Shown piece after piece: positions 1 to 8,204 of a DNA stretch of 32,363 nucleotides. The position numbers and the translations under genes were made by a program. Each line of letters opens with the position of its first letter. Within the stretch, counting starts at the first letter, position 1. Origin of the DNA: JBIKVP01 sp044356745 (lineage in GTDB: Bacteria; Pseudomonadota; Alphaproteobacteria; Rhizobiales; Beijerinckiaceae); assembly GCA_044356745.1 (NCBI GenBank), contig JBIKVP010000017.1, positions 1 through 32,363 of the forward strand, written 5' to 3'. The notes beneath the pieces were generated by a model. It saw only the letters and a program-made list of their open reading frames with translations, searched no databases and had not been told where the DNA came from.

Positions 1-122
1 GTGAAGGCCATCCTTGGCTTCCTGAATACCACTTTTCCGCAAAAAGCACGATTATGGGTTGACCGCCTATCCGATAACTTCAAAATACTTCAGACACCAA
101 CTCTTCAAATGTGAGGGGTATA
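1..122 (+). mobile_element. Left copy of inverted repeat, probable end of a mobile element
   Basis: Bases 10-122 are an exact reverse complement of 32251-32363 (113 bases, no mismatch seen). Identity stops at 123, and the repeat may extend beyond both window edges. Frame 1 is open from base 1 to a TGA at 112-114, giving the last 37 codons of an unknown protein ending in FKILQTPTLQM. A repeated gene whose stop lies 8 bases before the repeat boundary fits the 3' end of an insertion-sequence transposase, but I do not recognise the family. The boundary carries TATA on both copies, so insertion at a TA dinucleotide is possible. The alternative is a non-mobile repeat at which the assembly broke. 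Confidence 0.55.
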
Positions 123-1253
123 TTAGGAACATTTTTAGTTGGTTTAGGCCTCTTGCCGTTTTTTGGCACGGGTCTCACCACTTTGACCATGACTGTGATT
201 GTGGGCATTGGGGCGTTATGTGTGTGTGATTTCACGAACAAGCGCACCGCTGGTTTGTGCGCTGTAGGGCTTCTTGCGGCTCTTGCATTGCCCTTTGATT
301 ATTATAAACAATTTAATCTTGGCAATTATCGCGTTGAACAGGTTTATGAAGGGCGTTCTGGCGTGGCAACCTATGTGCCAACCAGCCGCTTTTATCATAT
401 TATTGATATGAATCGCACCGCTTCGGCCTCAGCCCTTGTGCGTGATCCCTCCCCCACCGATCAATACGAGGCTTGGCGCTGGAACCTGACAGATTTATTT
501 GCGGTTGATCCAACATTTCGACCACGCAACGTTCTCATTATCGGGATAGGCCATGCGTATTTAATGGATGCCTTGCTTGATCTTCCCTTTATTGAGCGGA
601 TTACGGTTGTTGACATCTCCGAAGAGGTTGTTCAGGCCGTTAAAGATCACACGAAAAGTTCTACAAAGCGTGTTTTCACTGATCCGAGAGTCAAAATCGT
701 GATTGCCGATGGGCGGCGCTATGTACAGCAAGCACTTGCACGCGGAGAGCGTTTTGATCTCATTCAAACAAAAATCAATGAACCGTGGCACGCGGGATCG
801 GGTAATCTGTTTACGGTTGAGTTCATGAAACTGCAACGTCAATTGTTGACGAATGGCGGTTATCTTGGCGTGCGTCCTCTTGTCGGCCATGCGCGTGATG
901 CGCTTCAAGTATTCGATCAAGCGCTTTATACAGGGTATTATCACGTTTATTTTAAAAATGGCACGTTGCCTGCAATTACACAGGCAACGATTACCCCTGA
1001 TATTAAGCGTGCATGGTTTTCAGACTTACCCGGACGCGAACCTGTTGCGCAACGGGCTGATACATTGAATGTCTTGGTTTTAGATAACCCGCAAATCCTG
1101 TCAGATGTTGATGCTAATACAGATAATAACCCGACATTTGAATACTACTGGCTGCGTAAAATCCTTGGTATTTGGCGCTCGCCCCGCGTTGAATTATCAA
1201 ATCAACAGTTTGCACCCTTGAAAAAGACTGTGCCTGTGGTTGTAGTGAATTGA
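111..1253 (+). CDS. Spermidine synthase-like protein, 5'-truncated (C-terminal part of a membrane-anchored form)
   Basis: The open frame starts at a GTG inside the repeat with no ribosome site, so that start is probably not native; the unique part begins at 123. Residues about 1-65 contain two hydrophobic segments like the last helices of an N-terminal membrane domain. From about residue 75 the protein resembles the polyamine-synthase methyltransferase-like fold: NVLIIGIGHAYLMDALL is the nucleotide-binding loop, VVDISEEVV its acidic strand, ADGRRYV follows, and EPWHAGSGNLFTVEFM matches the SEPSNPWxAGxxxLFTxEF block of the long membrane-fused family. The loop reads GIGHAY rather than GGGDG, so classical spermidine synthesis is uncertain. 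The family normally has many more N-terminal helices. In frame, the upstream repeat hits a stop at 75-77, so the gene is cut at the repeat boundary. It is probably non-functional. Confidence 0.7.
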   Translation: MRGILGTFLVGLGLLPFFGTGLTTLTMTVIVGIGALCVCDFTNKRTAGLCAVGLLAALALPFDYYKQFNLGNYRVEQVYEGRSGVATYVPTSRFYHIIDMNRTASASALVRDPSPTDQYEAWRWNLTDLFAVDPTFRPRNVLIIGIGHAYLMDALLDLPFIERITVVDISEEVVQAVKDHTKSSTKRVFTDPRVKIVIADGRRYVQQALARGERFDLIQTKINEPWHAGSGNLFTVEFMKLQRQLLTNGGYLGVRPLVGHARDALQVFDQALYTGYYHVYFKNGTLPAITQATITPDIKRAWFSDLPGREPVAQRADTLNVLVLDNPQILSDVDANTDNNPTFEYYWLRKILGIWRSPRVELSNQQFAPLKKTVPVVVVN

Positions 1254-1280
1254 AAACGCATACATGTGACACATGAACAT

Positions 1281-1409
1281 CATTGCGAGGAGGCGCAAAG
1301 CTCTGACAAAGCAATACTGACAATCTGTGATTGCCGTTTACAGAGCTGGATTGCCACACTTCCCTCGGATCAAGCATGTCCTCGGACTTAATCCAAAAAT
1401 CCGAGGACA
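1281..1409. repeat. Degenerate palindromic intergenic repeat with nested hairpins
   Basis: The stretch between two convergent genes opens with CATTGCGAGGAGGCGCAAAG and continues through GCAAT...ATTGC and CTGGATTGCCACACT, the vocabulary of dispersed palindromic repeats common in alphaproteobacterial and other genomes. It can fold as AGCTCTG (1299-1305) with CAGAGCT (1341-1347) enclosing GCAAT (1311-1315) with ATTGC (1330-1334), followed by a 10-base-pair hairpin TGTCCTCGGA (1377-1386) with TCCGAGGACA (1400-1409). No thymine run follows, but the last hairpin could still act as a transcription barrier between the converging genes. No other copy lies in this window. Confidence 0.5.
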
Positions 1410-1441
1410 GCTTACAAGGACGGAAAAGGTATAGAGGGCGT

Positions 1442-3271
1442 TTAACCCGCCAAAGCTTCTTTTTGCTTTTCAGAACGCTTGCGATCATTGGGATCAAGGA
1501 TCGTTTTACGCAAACGGATGGATTTAGGAGTCACTTCCACCAATTCATCATCAGCAATCCACGCAATCGCTTTTTCAAGCGTCATTTTGATGGGCGGTGT
1601 AAGACGCACAGCTTCATCTTTTGACGTTGTACGAATGTTGGTGAGTTTTTTGCCCTTGAGCACGTTGACTTCAAGATCATTCTCACGGGTATGTTCCCCC
1701 ACAATCATGCCTTGATAAACCTTCCAACCGGGCTCAATCATCATTGGGCCACGATCTTCAAGATTCCATAAGGCATAAGCAACGGCTTCCCCTGAATCAG
1801 TTGACAGTAGCACGCCATTACGACGCCCTGGAATGTCACCTTTAAACCCTGCATAAGCATGGAAAACACGGTTCATAATCGCCGTGCCACGCGTATCTGT
1901 CAGAAGTTCACCTTGATAGCCAATCAGGCCACGGGTTGGTGCATGAAACACAAGACGCTGGCGGTTGCCCCCTGACGGACGCATTTCCAGCATCTCAGCT
2001 TTGCGCTCAGACATCTTCTGAACGACAACGCCTGAATGCTCTTCATCAACGTCGATAATCACTTCTTCAATGGGCTCAAGCATTTGGCCTGAGTCTTGGT
2101 CACGCTTAAACACGACTTTAGGACGCGACACACCTAGCTCAAAGCCTTCACGGCGCATCGTTTCAATCAAAATAGCGAGTTGCAATTCCCCGCGCCCTGC
2201 TACGACAAACGCATCTTTATCCGCTGATTCAGTGATCTTAAGCGCGACATTACCCTCAGCCTCTTTAAACAAACGATCACGAATAACGCGACTTGTGACT
2301 TTATCGCCTTCTGTTCCAGCGAGTGGTGAGTCATTCACCAAAAATGTCATCGACACGGTGGGCGGATCAATCGGCTGTGCCTGAATGGGTGTTTCCACTT
2401 GTGGATCGACGAATGTATCAGCCACAGTGCCTTTAGTCAGGCCTGCGATTGAGATAATATCGCCCGCTTCAGCTTCTTCAATCGGCTGACGCTCTAACCC
2501 ACGGAACGCGAGAATTTTCGAGACACGTCCTTGCTCTACAACTGAACCATCTCCTGCCAGCACTTTAATCATTTGGTTTGGCTTAAGAGTGCCTGATGAC
2601 ACACGACCCGTGATAATACGCCCTAAATAAGGGTTAGCTTCAAGCAACGTTCCGAGCATCCGGAACGGACCTTCTTCAACGGTGGGTTCTGGAACATGCC
2701 TGAGCACAAGATCAAATAACGGTTCAAGCGAGCCATTTTCTGGCATTTCCGGCGAAAGTGACATCCAGCCTTGTTTCGCTGAGCCATATAAAATCGGGAA
2801 ATCAAGCTGCTCATCTGTTGCATCAAGCGCAGCGAACAAATCAAACACTTCATTCACAACTTCAGATGGACGTGCATCCGGCTTATCGACTTTGTTGACC
2901 GCAACAATCGGGCGCAGGCCAATTTTGAGCGCTTTGGAAACCACGAATTTTGTTTGTGGCATGGGGCCTTCAGCGGCATCAACCAACACGATCGCACCAT
3001 CAACCATGTTCAAAATACGCTCAACTTCACCGCCAAAATCAGCGTGACCGGGCGTATCAACGATATTGATACGCGTGCCATTCCAAACCACAGATGTGGC
3101 TTTAGCAAGAATAGTAATGCCGCGTTCTTTCTCAAGATCGTTAGAATCCATCACGCGCTCAGCAACCCGCTGATTTTCACGGAACGAGCCTGATTGTGAG
3201 AGAAGTTTATCAACGAGCGTAGTTTTGCCGTGGTCAACGTGAGCGATAATCGCAATGTTACGCATTTTCAT
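1442..3271 (-). CDS. typA: Ribosome-associated GTPase TypA/BipA
   Basis: TypA/BipA is a translational GTPase of the EF-G family that binds the ribosome and helps growth under stress and low temperature. All GTPase motifs are present: AHVDHGKTT (residues 10-18), switch threonine in GITI (51-54), DTPGH (72-76) and NKVD (126-129). EF-Tu domain 2, EF-G-like domains and the BipA-specific C-terminal region follow (LTDTRGTAIMNRVF, then a lysine/arginine-rich end). Its 609 residues are the normal family length, so it is intact. Translation could start at M1 or at M3 (MKMRNIA). An intrinsic terminator at 3297-3328 separates it from the genes upstream on the same strand, so it probably has its own promoter just before 3271. 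Confidence 0.97.
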   Translation of the reverse strand: MKMRNIAIIAHVDHGKTTLVDKLLSQSGSFRENQRVAERVMDSNDLEKERGITILAKATSVVWNGTRINIVDTPGHADFGGEVERILNMVDGAIVLVDAAEGPMPQTKFVVSKALKIGLRPIVAVNKVDKPDARPSEVVNEVFDLFAALDATDEQLDFPILYGSAKQGWMSLSPEMPENGSLEPLFDLVLRHVPEPTVEEGPFRMLGTLLEANPYLGRIITGRVSSGTLKPNQMIKVLAGDGSVVEQGRVSKILAFRGLERQPIEEAEAGDIISIAGLTKGTVADTFVDPQVETPIQAQPIDPPTVSMTFLVNDSPLAGTEGDKVTSRVIRDRLFKEAEGNVALKITESADKDAFVVAGRGELQLAILIETMRREGFELGVSRPKVVFKRDQDSGQMLEPIEEVIIDVDEEHSGVVVQKMSERKAEMLEMRPSGGNRQRLVFHAPTRGLIGYQGELLTDTRGTAIMNRVFHAYAGFKGDIPGRRNGVLLSTDSGEAVAYALWNLEDRGPMMIEPGWKVYQGMIVGEHTRENDLEVNVLKGKKLTNIRTTSKDEAVRLTPPIKMTLEKAIAWIADDELVEVTPKSIRLRKTILDPNDRKRSEKQKEALAG

Positions 3272-3296
3272 GAGATATATGAGCCTTTAGAACAAT

Positions 3297-3328
3297 CCAA
3301 AACAAAAAACCGGCTAATCATGAGCCGG
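3297..3328 (-). terminator. Intrinsic terminator downstream of the small secreted protein gene
   Basis: Read on the minus strand, CCGGCT pairs with AGCCGG (3310-3315 with 3323-3328; 7-base loop) and is followed by a thymine-rich run at 3297-3309. It lies 70 bases past the stop of the 88-residue gene and upstream of typA, so it should end the transcript coming from the Tad/sseA side. Confidence 0.75.
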
Positions 3329-3396
3329 CCATTTCGCATTGCAATAACACTTTATTGTTTATCTGCCAAGGTGAAAGCTTCACACGACAACATCAA

Positions 3397-3663
3397 TTAG
3401 TCGTCATCTTCACTGTCGTCCATCTCACTCCATACAGGAGCGTTACGATAAGATGATCGACGGTCTGTGCGAATGTCACGACGCTCATCATATGAGCCAT
3501 ATCTGCTACTGGAATTTGAAGACCCATTTGAACTGCTATTTGATGAAAAAGGGTCTGAGCTGGAATTATTTGAAGTATTGTTTGATGTGTTCGTGCTTGT
3601 ATTTTCTGCATGAGCACCGCCGCTTGCACAAACAAGTAAGGCAATGATGAGATAAGTTTTCAT
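3397..3663 (-). CDS. Small secreted Ser/Asn-rich protein of unknown function
   Basis: I do not recognise this 88-residue protein. It starts with a clear signal peptide (MKTYLIIALLVCASGGAHA, predicted cleavage after residue 19). About 35 residues made almost only of Ser, Asn and Thr follow, with repeated NTSN and NSSS units, then a short Arg/Tyr/Asp-rich stretch and an acidic tail ending MDDSEDDD. The mature part should be disordered and exported to the periplasm or surface. The ATG is preceded by a good ribosome site (AAAGGAC, 8 bases upstream), and an intrinsic terminator follows the stop, so it is likely a real gene. It lies 62 bases downstream of sseA and may be the last gene of the tadC-sseA transcript. 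A role as surface linker or metal-binding peptide would be speculation. Confidence 0.7.
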   Translation of the reverse strand: MKTYLIIALLVCASGGAHAENTSTNTSNNTSNNSSSDPFSSNSSSNGSSNSSSRYGSYDERRDIRTDRRSSYRNAPVWSEMDDSEDDD

Positions 3664-3725
3664 ATGATGCGTCCTTTGTACAATATTTTAGAACGCTCAA
3701 AACGTTGCCCTTTAAAAAGGCTATT

Positions 3726-4556
3726 TCAAGGCTCAACGGGGAGCTCTGATCTAGCACCCCATTCCGCCCAAGAACCATCATATAAGCTTTGCGCAGGATA
3801 ACCTAGCGTTTCAAGGGCAAGTGAAACAATCGCCGCAGTCACGCCTGAGCCGCATGTTGTGATGACAGGTTGTGTCACATCAACACCAGCATTATTGAAA
3901 ATCTGTTTTAAATCCTGTGCGGACTTCAAACGCCCACTTTCAATAAGTTCACTGTAAGGAACGTTAAGGGCATTTGGCATGTGCCCTGCGCGAACACCCG
4001 CACGCGGCTCGGGTGCTGTTCCCGCAAAGCGCTCACGTCCACGTGCATCAACAATCTGCGCGGATTTTGTCTTGAGTGCATTTAAAATATTAGTGCTATC
4101 AGTAACTGCCGAATGAGCAAACTGTGGCTTAAACGTTGTTGGCTCGGGAGTTGCATCGCCTGTTTCAAGTGCAAATCCTGCATCAACCCATGCCGTAAGG
4201 CCACCTTCTAAAATCAAAACGTCACGAGCCCCCATGACTTGAAGCATCCAGCGTATACGCGGTGCGGAAAACAGCCCTACCCCGTCATAAACAACAATCG
4301 TTTTATCATGAGATAATCCCAAGAAGCCTGCTTCACGTGCAAAAACGTCAGGTTCTGGCAGCATATGCGGCCATGGGCTTTGGGTGTCACGGATATGTTC
4401 AAGATCGAACCATACAGCTTGAGGAATATGCCCCGCGCGATATTCCGCTTGGGCATCGCGGTTCATGGCTGGCAGATACCAAGAGCCATCGACAACCGAA
4501 ATTGCGCCATGATTTAAGCGCGATTGAAGCCATTGTGGCGTGACGAAAATATGCAT
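3726..4556 (-). CDS. sseA: 3-mercaptopyruvate (or thiosulfate) sulfurtransferase, two rhodanese domains
   Basis: The protein has two tandem rhodanese domains (residues about 5-125 and 155-270). It should transfer sulfur from 3-mercaptopyruvate or thiosulfate to cyanide or another thiol acceptor in the cytoplasm. The catalytic cysteine is C235 in CGSGVTA, the signature of the mercaptopyruvate type; the first domain lacks this cysteine, as usual. Length is normal for the family (276 residues). The start is fixed by AGGAAG just upstream. The gap to the tadC stop is 26 bases and carries an inverted repeat with the ribosome site in its loop, so it is probably co-transcribed with the Tad genes, though no functional link is known to me. 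Confidence 0.9.
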   Translation of the reverse strand: MHIFVTPQWLQSRLNHGAISVVDGSWYLPAMNRDAQAEYRAGHIPQAVWFDLEHIRDTQSPWPHMLPEPDVFAREAGFLGLSHDKTIVVYDGVGLFSAPRIRWMLQVMGARDVLILEGGLTAWVDAGFALETGDATPEPTTFKPQFAHSAVTDSTNILNALKTKSAQIVDARGRERFAGTAPEPRAGVRAGHMPNALNVPYSELIESGRLKSAQDLKQIFNNAGVDVTQPVITTCGSGVTAAIVSLALETLGYPAQSLYDGSWAEWGARSELPVEP

Positions 4557-4580
4557 AACCAGTTTTCTTCCTGCTGGTTA
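4556..4580 (-). promoter_or_regulatory. Inverted repeat framing the sseA ribosome binding site
   Basis: TAACCAG (4556-4562) pairs with CTGGTTA (4574-4580), 7 base pairs around an 11-base loop. On the minus strand the loop contains AGGAAGAAAA, the sseA Shine-Dalgarno, and the last paired base is the A of the ATG. The hairpin could tune translation of sseA after tadC. Confidence 0.35.
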
Positions 4581-4582
4581 AG

Positions 4583-5557
4583 TTATTTCCAGCCATAAAC
4601 TTCTATCACGGCAGGCATCAAAATAACGACGAAAAGAACAGGTAGAAAGAATAAAATCATTGGCACTGTCAACTTTGGTGGCAGCGCGGCAGCTTTCTTT
4701 TCCGCTTCATTCATGCGTTGATCACGGCTTTCCTGTGCCAGAACACGTAATGCCATCCCGACGGGAGTACCGTATTTTTCGGCCTGAATAAGTGCTGTAC
4801 ACACCGCGCGTACCATTTCCAATCCTGTGCGTGTGCCAAGATTTTCATAAGCCATACGGCGCTCTGACAGATAAGACAGTTCTGCGGTTGTAAGGGTTAG
4901 CTCTTCTGCCAAATATAAAGATTGAGAGCCAATTTCCTGTGAAACCTTGCGAAACGCCTGTTCAACCGACATCCCCGATTCAGCACAGATCAATAAGAGA
5001 TCAAGCGCATCAGGCCATGCACGACGCACCGAGAGTTGACGCTTCTGTATAATATTATTGAGATAGATCTCAGGAGCTTTTAGTCCTAAAAAAGCGCCAC
5101 CAAGTGCCATGCCAAAACGCGTTAATGTGCTGTAATCACCTGTTAAAATCACAAATACGTAAAACAATCCGAGTGAGAAAAATACGACAGGGCAAATCAG
5201 TCGAAAGACAACAAACATCATCTCAGCACTACTGCTTCTAAAACCTGCTTGAAGCAATTTTTCTTTAGACGTATCTGTGCCAAACCATTGTGAAAGATTG
5301 AAATTTTCAACAAAGTTTTTCACTGCTACTTTTTGTTCGTAGCGGATGGAAACTTTTTGCTGTGAGGCTAATTTTTCGCGTTCACGTGCACGAATTCTCT
5401 CGCGCTCAACACCGACAGAACGCAAGCGCTGTTTAAGAACGTCTCTGTCAAGAATTGGAAGCGCAAGCGTAAAAACGGTTGCAGCAGCAGCGACAGCCAC
5501 AGCCAGAGAAAACATAAACTGGCCATTGAGTATTTTGCTCATTACCAAATCGATCAT
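4583..5557 (-). CDS. tadC: Tad/Flp pilus platform protein TadC
   Basis: TadC is one of two inner-membrane platform proteins (type II secretion system F domain) of the Tad machine that assembles Flp pili. The 324 residues show an N-terminal membrane segment (about 10-32), a basic Arg/Glu-rich cytoplasmic stretch, two central hydrophobic segments (about 115-160), the F domain with FRKVSQEIG and GTRTGLEMVRAVCTALIQAEKYGTPV, and a C-terminal membrane helix ending near the stop. The ribosome site AAGGAATT precedes the ATG. It is 12 bases downstream of tadB, so the two are certainly co-transcribed. In many relatives tadD follows; here sseA does. Confidence 0.92.
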   Translation of the reverse strand: MIDLVMSKILNGQFMFSLAVAVAAAATVFTLALPILDRDVLKQRLRSVGVERERIRAREREKLASQQKVSIRYEQKVAVKNFVENFNLSQWFGTDTSKEKLLQAGFRSSSAEMMFVVFRLICPVVFFSLGLFYVFVILTGDYSTLTRFGMALGGAFLGLKAPEIYLNNIIQKRQLSVRRAWPDALDLLLICAESGMSVEQAFRKVSQEIGSQSLYLAEELTLTTAELSYLSERRMAYENLGTRTGLEMVRAVCTALIQAEKYGTPVGMALRVLAQESRDQRMNEAEKKAAALPPKLTVPMILFFLPVLFVVILMPAVIEVYGWK

Positions 5558-5569
5558 TGCATTAATTCC

Positions 5570-6565
5570 TTACATATCGAAATGGATCATTTTCTTCATC
5601 ATGAAGACACCGATCAGCATCCAAAATGAACTGATGGCCAGTGAAACTTTTCCAACATCTGTCGTCCACAAAAGCGAAACGTATCCCGGAGATGAGAGTG
5701 AGAGCAAAATCATCACCACGACAGGGAGCGATGCAATAATGGCAGCAGATGCTTTCGCCTCCATACTCATGGCCTGCACCTTACCCTTCATCTTCTTGCG
5801 CTCACGCAACACGCGCGATAAGTTGCCAAGAGCCTCTGAAAGGCTTCCACCGGCTTTTGTTTGAATGGCAATCACGATGCCAAAGAAGTTTGCCTCGGCA
5901 ACAGGAATACGCTCGTACAGCTTTGAAACAGCTTCAGGAACCGGAACACCCATGGTCTGAGTATCAACAATGTTACGAAACTCTGTTTTCACCGGTTCAG
6001 ATGCCTCGTTGGCAATAATCCGTAAACAATCACCGAGAGGCAATCCAGCTTTCACACCCCTGACAATCACATCCATTGCATTAGGAAATTCATTGATGAA
6101 TTTGTTTAAGCGGCGTGTTTTCATAAAATGCAGAATCCACATCGGGATACCAAAGCCACCTGCAAAAGCGCCACCTACCGCAACCACAAGCTCACCCGTA
6201 ATGACATATGCAAAAAAGCAAGTCAAAAACCCAGCGACTATGCTCATGACAATAAATTTTGTATTGGTCATATCAAGACCAGCTTGTGCAATGCGCATTT
6301 CTAATGTGACTTTGCGCTGCTTATTTTCTTTTTGATCAAGCTCTTTTAAGCTCTGCGCCACAAGTTCACGACGATCTTGCGCTGTGTTTTTGGATGTTGT
6401 CGCTCTCACAGCAGTGGTTTGAGCGATGAGTGCTTTTTGTCTTTGCTCTGCGCGTAAATCACCTGATAAATAAGGGTATAAAAACACATAAGCTAATCCA
6501 CCAACGGCAACCATGGCCATGAAGCCAAGTGAAAGCGTTTGAAGATTTAAAAATTCTAAACTCAT
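5570..6565 (-). CDS. tadB: Tad/Flp pilus platform protein TadB
   Basis: This 331-residue inner-membrane protein is the other F-domain platform component, thought to work with TadC and be driven by the CpaF ATPase. Membrane segments lie at about 12-31, 100-145 (two helices), 275-295 and 305-325. The F domain includes the conserved FPNAMDVIVRGVKAGLPLGDCLRIIA block and GIVIAIQTKAGGSLSEALGNLSRVLRER, which matches TadB/CpaG. The gap to cpaF upstream is 100 bases with no obvious terminator, and tadC follows directly. Confidence 0.93.
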   Translation of the reverse strand: MSLEFLNLQTLSLGFMAMVAVGGLAYVFLYPYLSGDLRAEQRQKALIAQTTAVRATTSKNTAQDRRELVAQSLKELDQKENKQRKVTLEMRIAQAGLDMTNTKFIVMSIVAGFLTCFFAYVITGELVVAVGGAFAGGFGIPMWILHFMKTRRLNKFINEFPNAMDVIVRGVKAGLPLGDCLRIIANEASEPVKTEFRNIVDTQTMGVPVPEAVSKLYERIPVAEANFFGIVIAIQTKAGGSLSEALGNLSRVLRERKKMKGKVQAMSMEAKASAAIIASLPVVVMILLSLSSPGYVSLLWTTDVGKVSLAISSFWMLIGVFMMKKMIHFDM

Positions 6566-6665
6566 GTGTTTTACTCGCTTATACTGCTACACGCCTGAAA
6601 ATGCTCAATCTCAAAATATTTACCCGTGACCAAACACATACGAAGCGCGATTAAAGTGACAAAAA

Positions 6666-8162
6666 TCAACCTTCACCAGCTTCTTTACTGCGCTCCATTT
6701 TATCCAAAGCAGCCGCCAAACGGCCTTCTTCATTGTAGTAACGCGCACGCTCCCAGAAGCGTGGACGACCAACACCTGTTGACTGGTGTTTGCCGATAAT
6801 TTTGCTATTCGCGTCTTCGCCTAAAATATTGTAGAGCACGATATCCTGAGTGATAATCACATCACCTTCCATACCCATCACCTCCGTGATGTGCGTGATA
6901 CGGCGAGAGCCATCGCGCAAACGTGATGCTTGCACCACCACATCAACAGATGAACAAATCATCTCACGAATGGTGCGCGATGGAAGGGAAAATCCACCCA
7001 TCGTGATCATGGATTCAATACGCGACAGACATTCACGTGGGCTGTTCGCGTGAAGCGTGCCCATGGAACCATCGTGACCCGTGTTCATCGCTTGCAATAA
7101 ATCGAAAGCTTCAGGTCCACGTACCTCACCCACGATAATCCGTTCAGGTCGCATACGCAGACAGTTCTTCACGAGATCCCGCATCGTTATCGCGCCTTGT
7201 CCTTCAATGTTTGGCGGACGTGTCTCAAGACGAACAACGTGTGGTTGTTGAAGCTGCAATTCTGCGGCATCTTCGCAAGTGATAATACGCTCATCATCAT
7301 CAATGTAGCGGGTCAGACAGTTAAGAAGTGTCGTTTTTCCAGATCCTGTACCGCCTGAAATAACAACATTACATCTCACGCGACCAATGATCCTTAAAAG
7401 CTCAGCGCCTTCTGCAGATATCGAGCCAAACTTAACAAGCTGATCAAGTGTCAGCTTGTCTTTTTTAAATTTACGAATGGTGAGTGCTGCCCCATCAATC
7501 GCAAGAGGCGGGCCAATCACGTTGACGCGTGAACCATCTGGCAAACGGGCATCGCATATCGGAGACGATTCATCAACGCGGCGTCCAACCTGACTCACGA
7601 TGCGCTGGCAAATATTGATGAGTTGTTGTGCATCTCTGAAGCGCACATTTGTCGTTTGAATCTTACCGTTCACTTCGATGTAGGTGCGATTTGGGCCATT
7701 GACCATAATATCCGCAATATCATCGCGTGCGAGCAAAGGCTCTAAGGGGCCGTAGCCGAGAACATCGTTACAGATATCATCAAGAAGTTCTTCTTGCTCT
7801 GAAATGGTCAGTGCAAAGTTTTTAAGTGAAATAATTTCATTCACGATGTCTCTGATCTCATCACGTGCCGATTCAGCATCAAGACGCGCAAGCTGAGACA
7901 AATCAATCGCTTCAATTAAAGCACCTAAGATCAAGCCTTTTTTGCGATAAAATTCTTCTGACTTCAGATTAACATCTGCAACTGGAGCAGGTTCTGATTC
8001 TTTTGCATAAGAACGAACAGGCTCAGATGTAGCGACAGCTGCTGCTGAAGGTGCTGACACAGAAACAGCGTTGCGTGATTGCGGCTCTGATGCAATGACG
8101 CTACTGCCTGACGGCGGTTTTGTACCCGTTCCGCCACCTTGAATGCTTCTTTTACCGAACAT
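6666..8162 (-). CDS. cpaF: Tad/Flp pilus assembly ATPase CpaF (TadA)
   Basis: This is the hexameric secretion ATPase that powers Flp pilus assembly (and often retraction) from the cytoplasmic face. The 498 residues begin with a low-complexity Ser/Ala/Pro region (about 10-60). An N-terminal domain with LLDDICNDVLGYGPLEPLL (126-144) follows, then the ATPase core: Walker A GGTGSGKTT (270-278), Walker B RIIVGEVRGPEA (341-352) and the histidine box GHDGSMGTLHAN (362-373). All key residues are present and the length is typical. It sits 42 bases after cpaE and before tadB, the standard order. Confidence 0.97.
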   Translation of the reverse strand: MFGKRSIQGGGTGTKPPSGSSVIASEPQSRNAVSVSAPSAAAVATSEPVRSYAKESEPAPVADVNLKSEEFYRKKGLILGALIEAIDLSQLARLDAESARDEIRDIVNEIISLKNFALTISEQEELLDDICNDVLGYGPLEPLLARDDIADIMVNGPNRTYIEVNGKIQTTNVRFRDAQQLINICQRIVSQVGRRVDESSPICDARLPDGSRVNVIGPPLAIDGAALTIRKFKKDKLTLDQLVKFGSISAEGAELLRIIGRVRCNVVISGGTGSGKTTLLNCLTRYIDDDERIITCEDAAELQLQQPHVVRLETRPPNIEGQGAITMRDLVKNCLRMRPERIIVGEVRGPEAFDLLQAMNTGHDGSMGTLHANSPRECLSRIESMITMGGFSLPSRTIREMICSSVDVVVQASRLRDGSRRITHITEVMGMEGDVIITQDIVLYNILGEDANSKIIGKHQSTGVGRPRFWERARYYNEEGRLAAALDKMERSKEAGEG

Positions 8163-8204
8163 TCTTCAACCTCATCCTGTAAACTGCATTGAGGAATAAT
8201 GTGC

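Noticed and set aside
1..114. Open frame at the left edge as an independent gene
   Set aside because: It has no start within the window and lies inside the repeat; it is better described as the 3' end of a repeated element gene.
3566..3781. Short frame overlapping the secreted protein and sseA on the same strand
   Set aside because: It is an out-of-frame shadow of two supported genes and has no ribosome site or recognisable sequence.
5346..5864. 172-codon plus-strand frame across tadC and tadB
   Set aside because: Both underlying minus-strand genes are firmly identified, and the frame reads as Ser/Thr/Ile-rich antisense noise.
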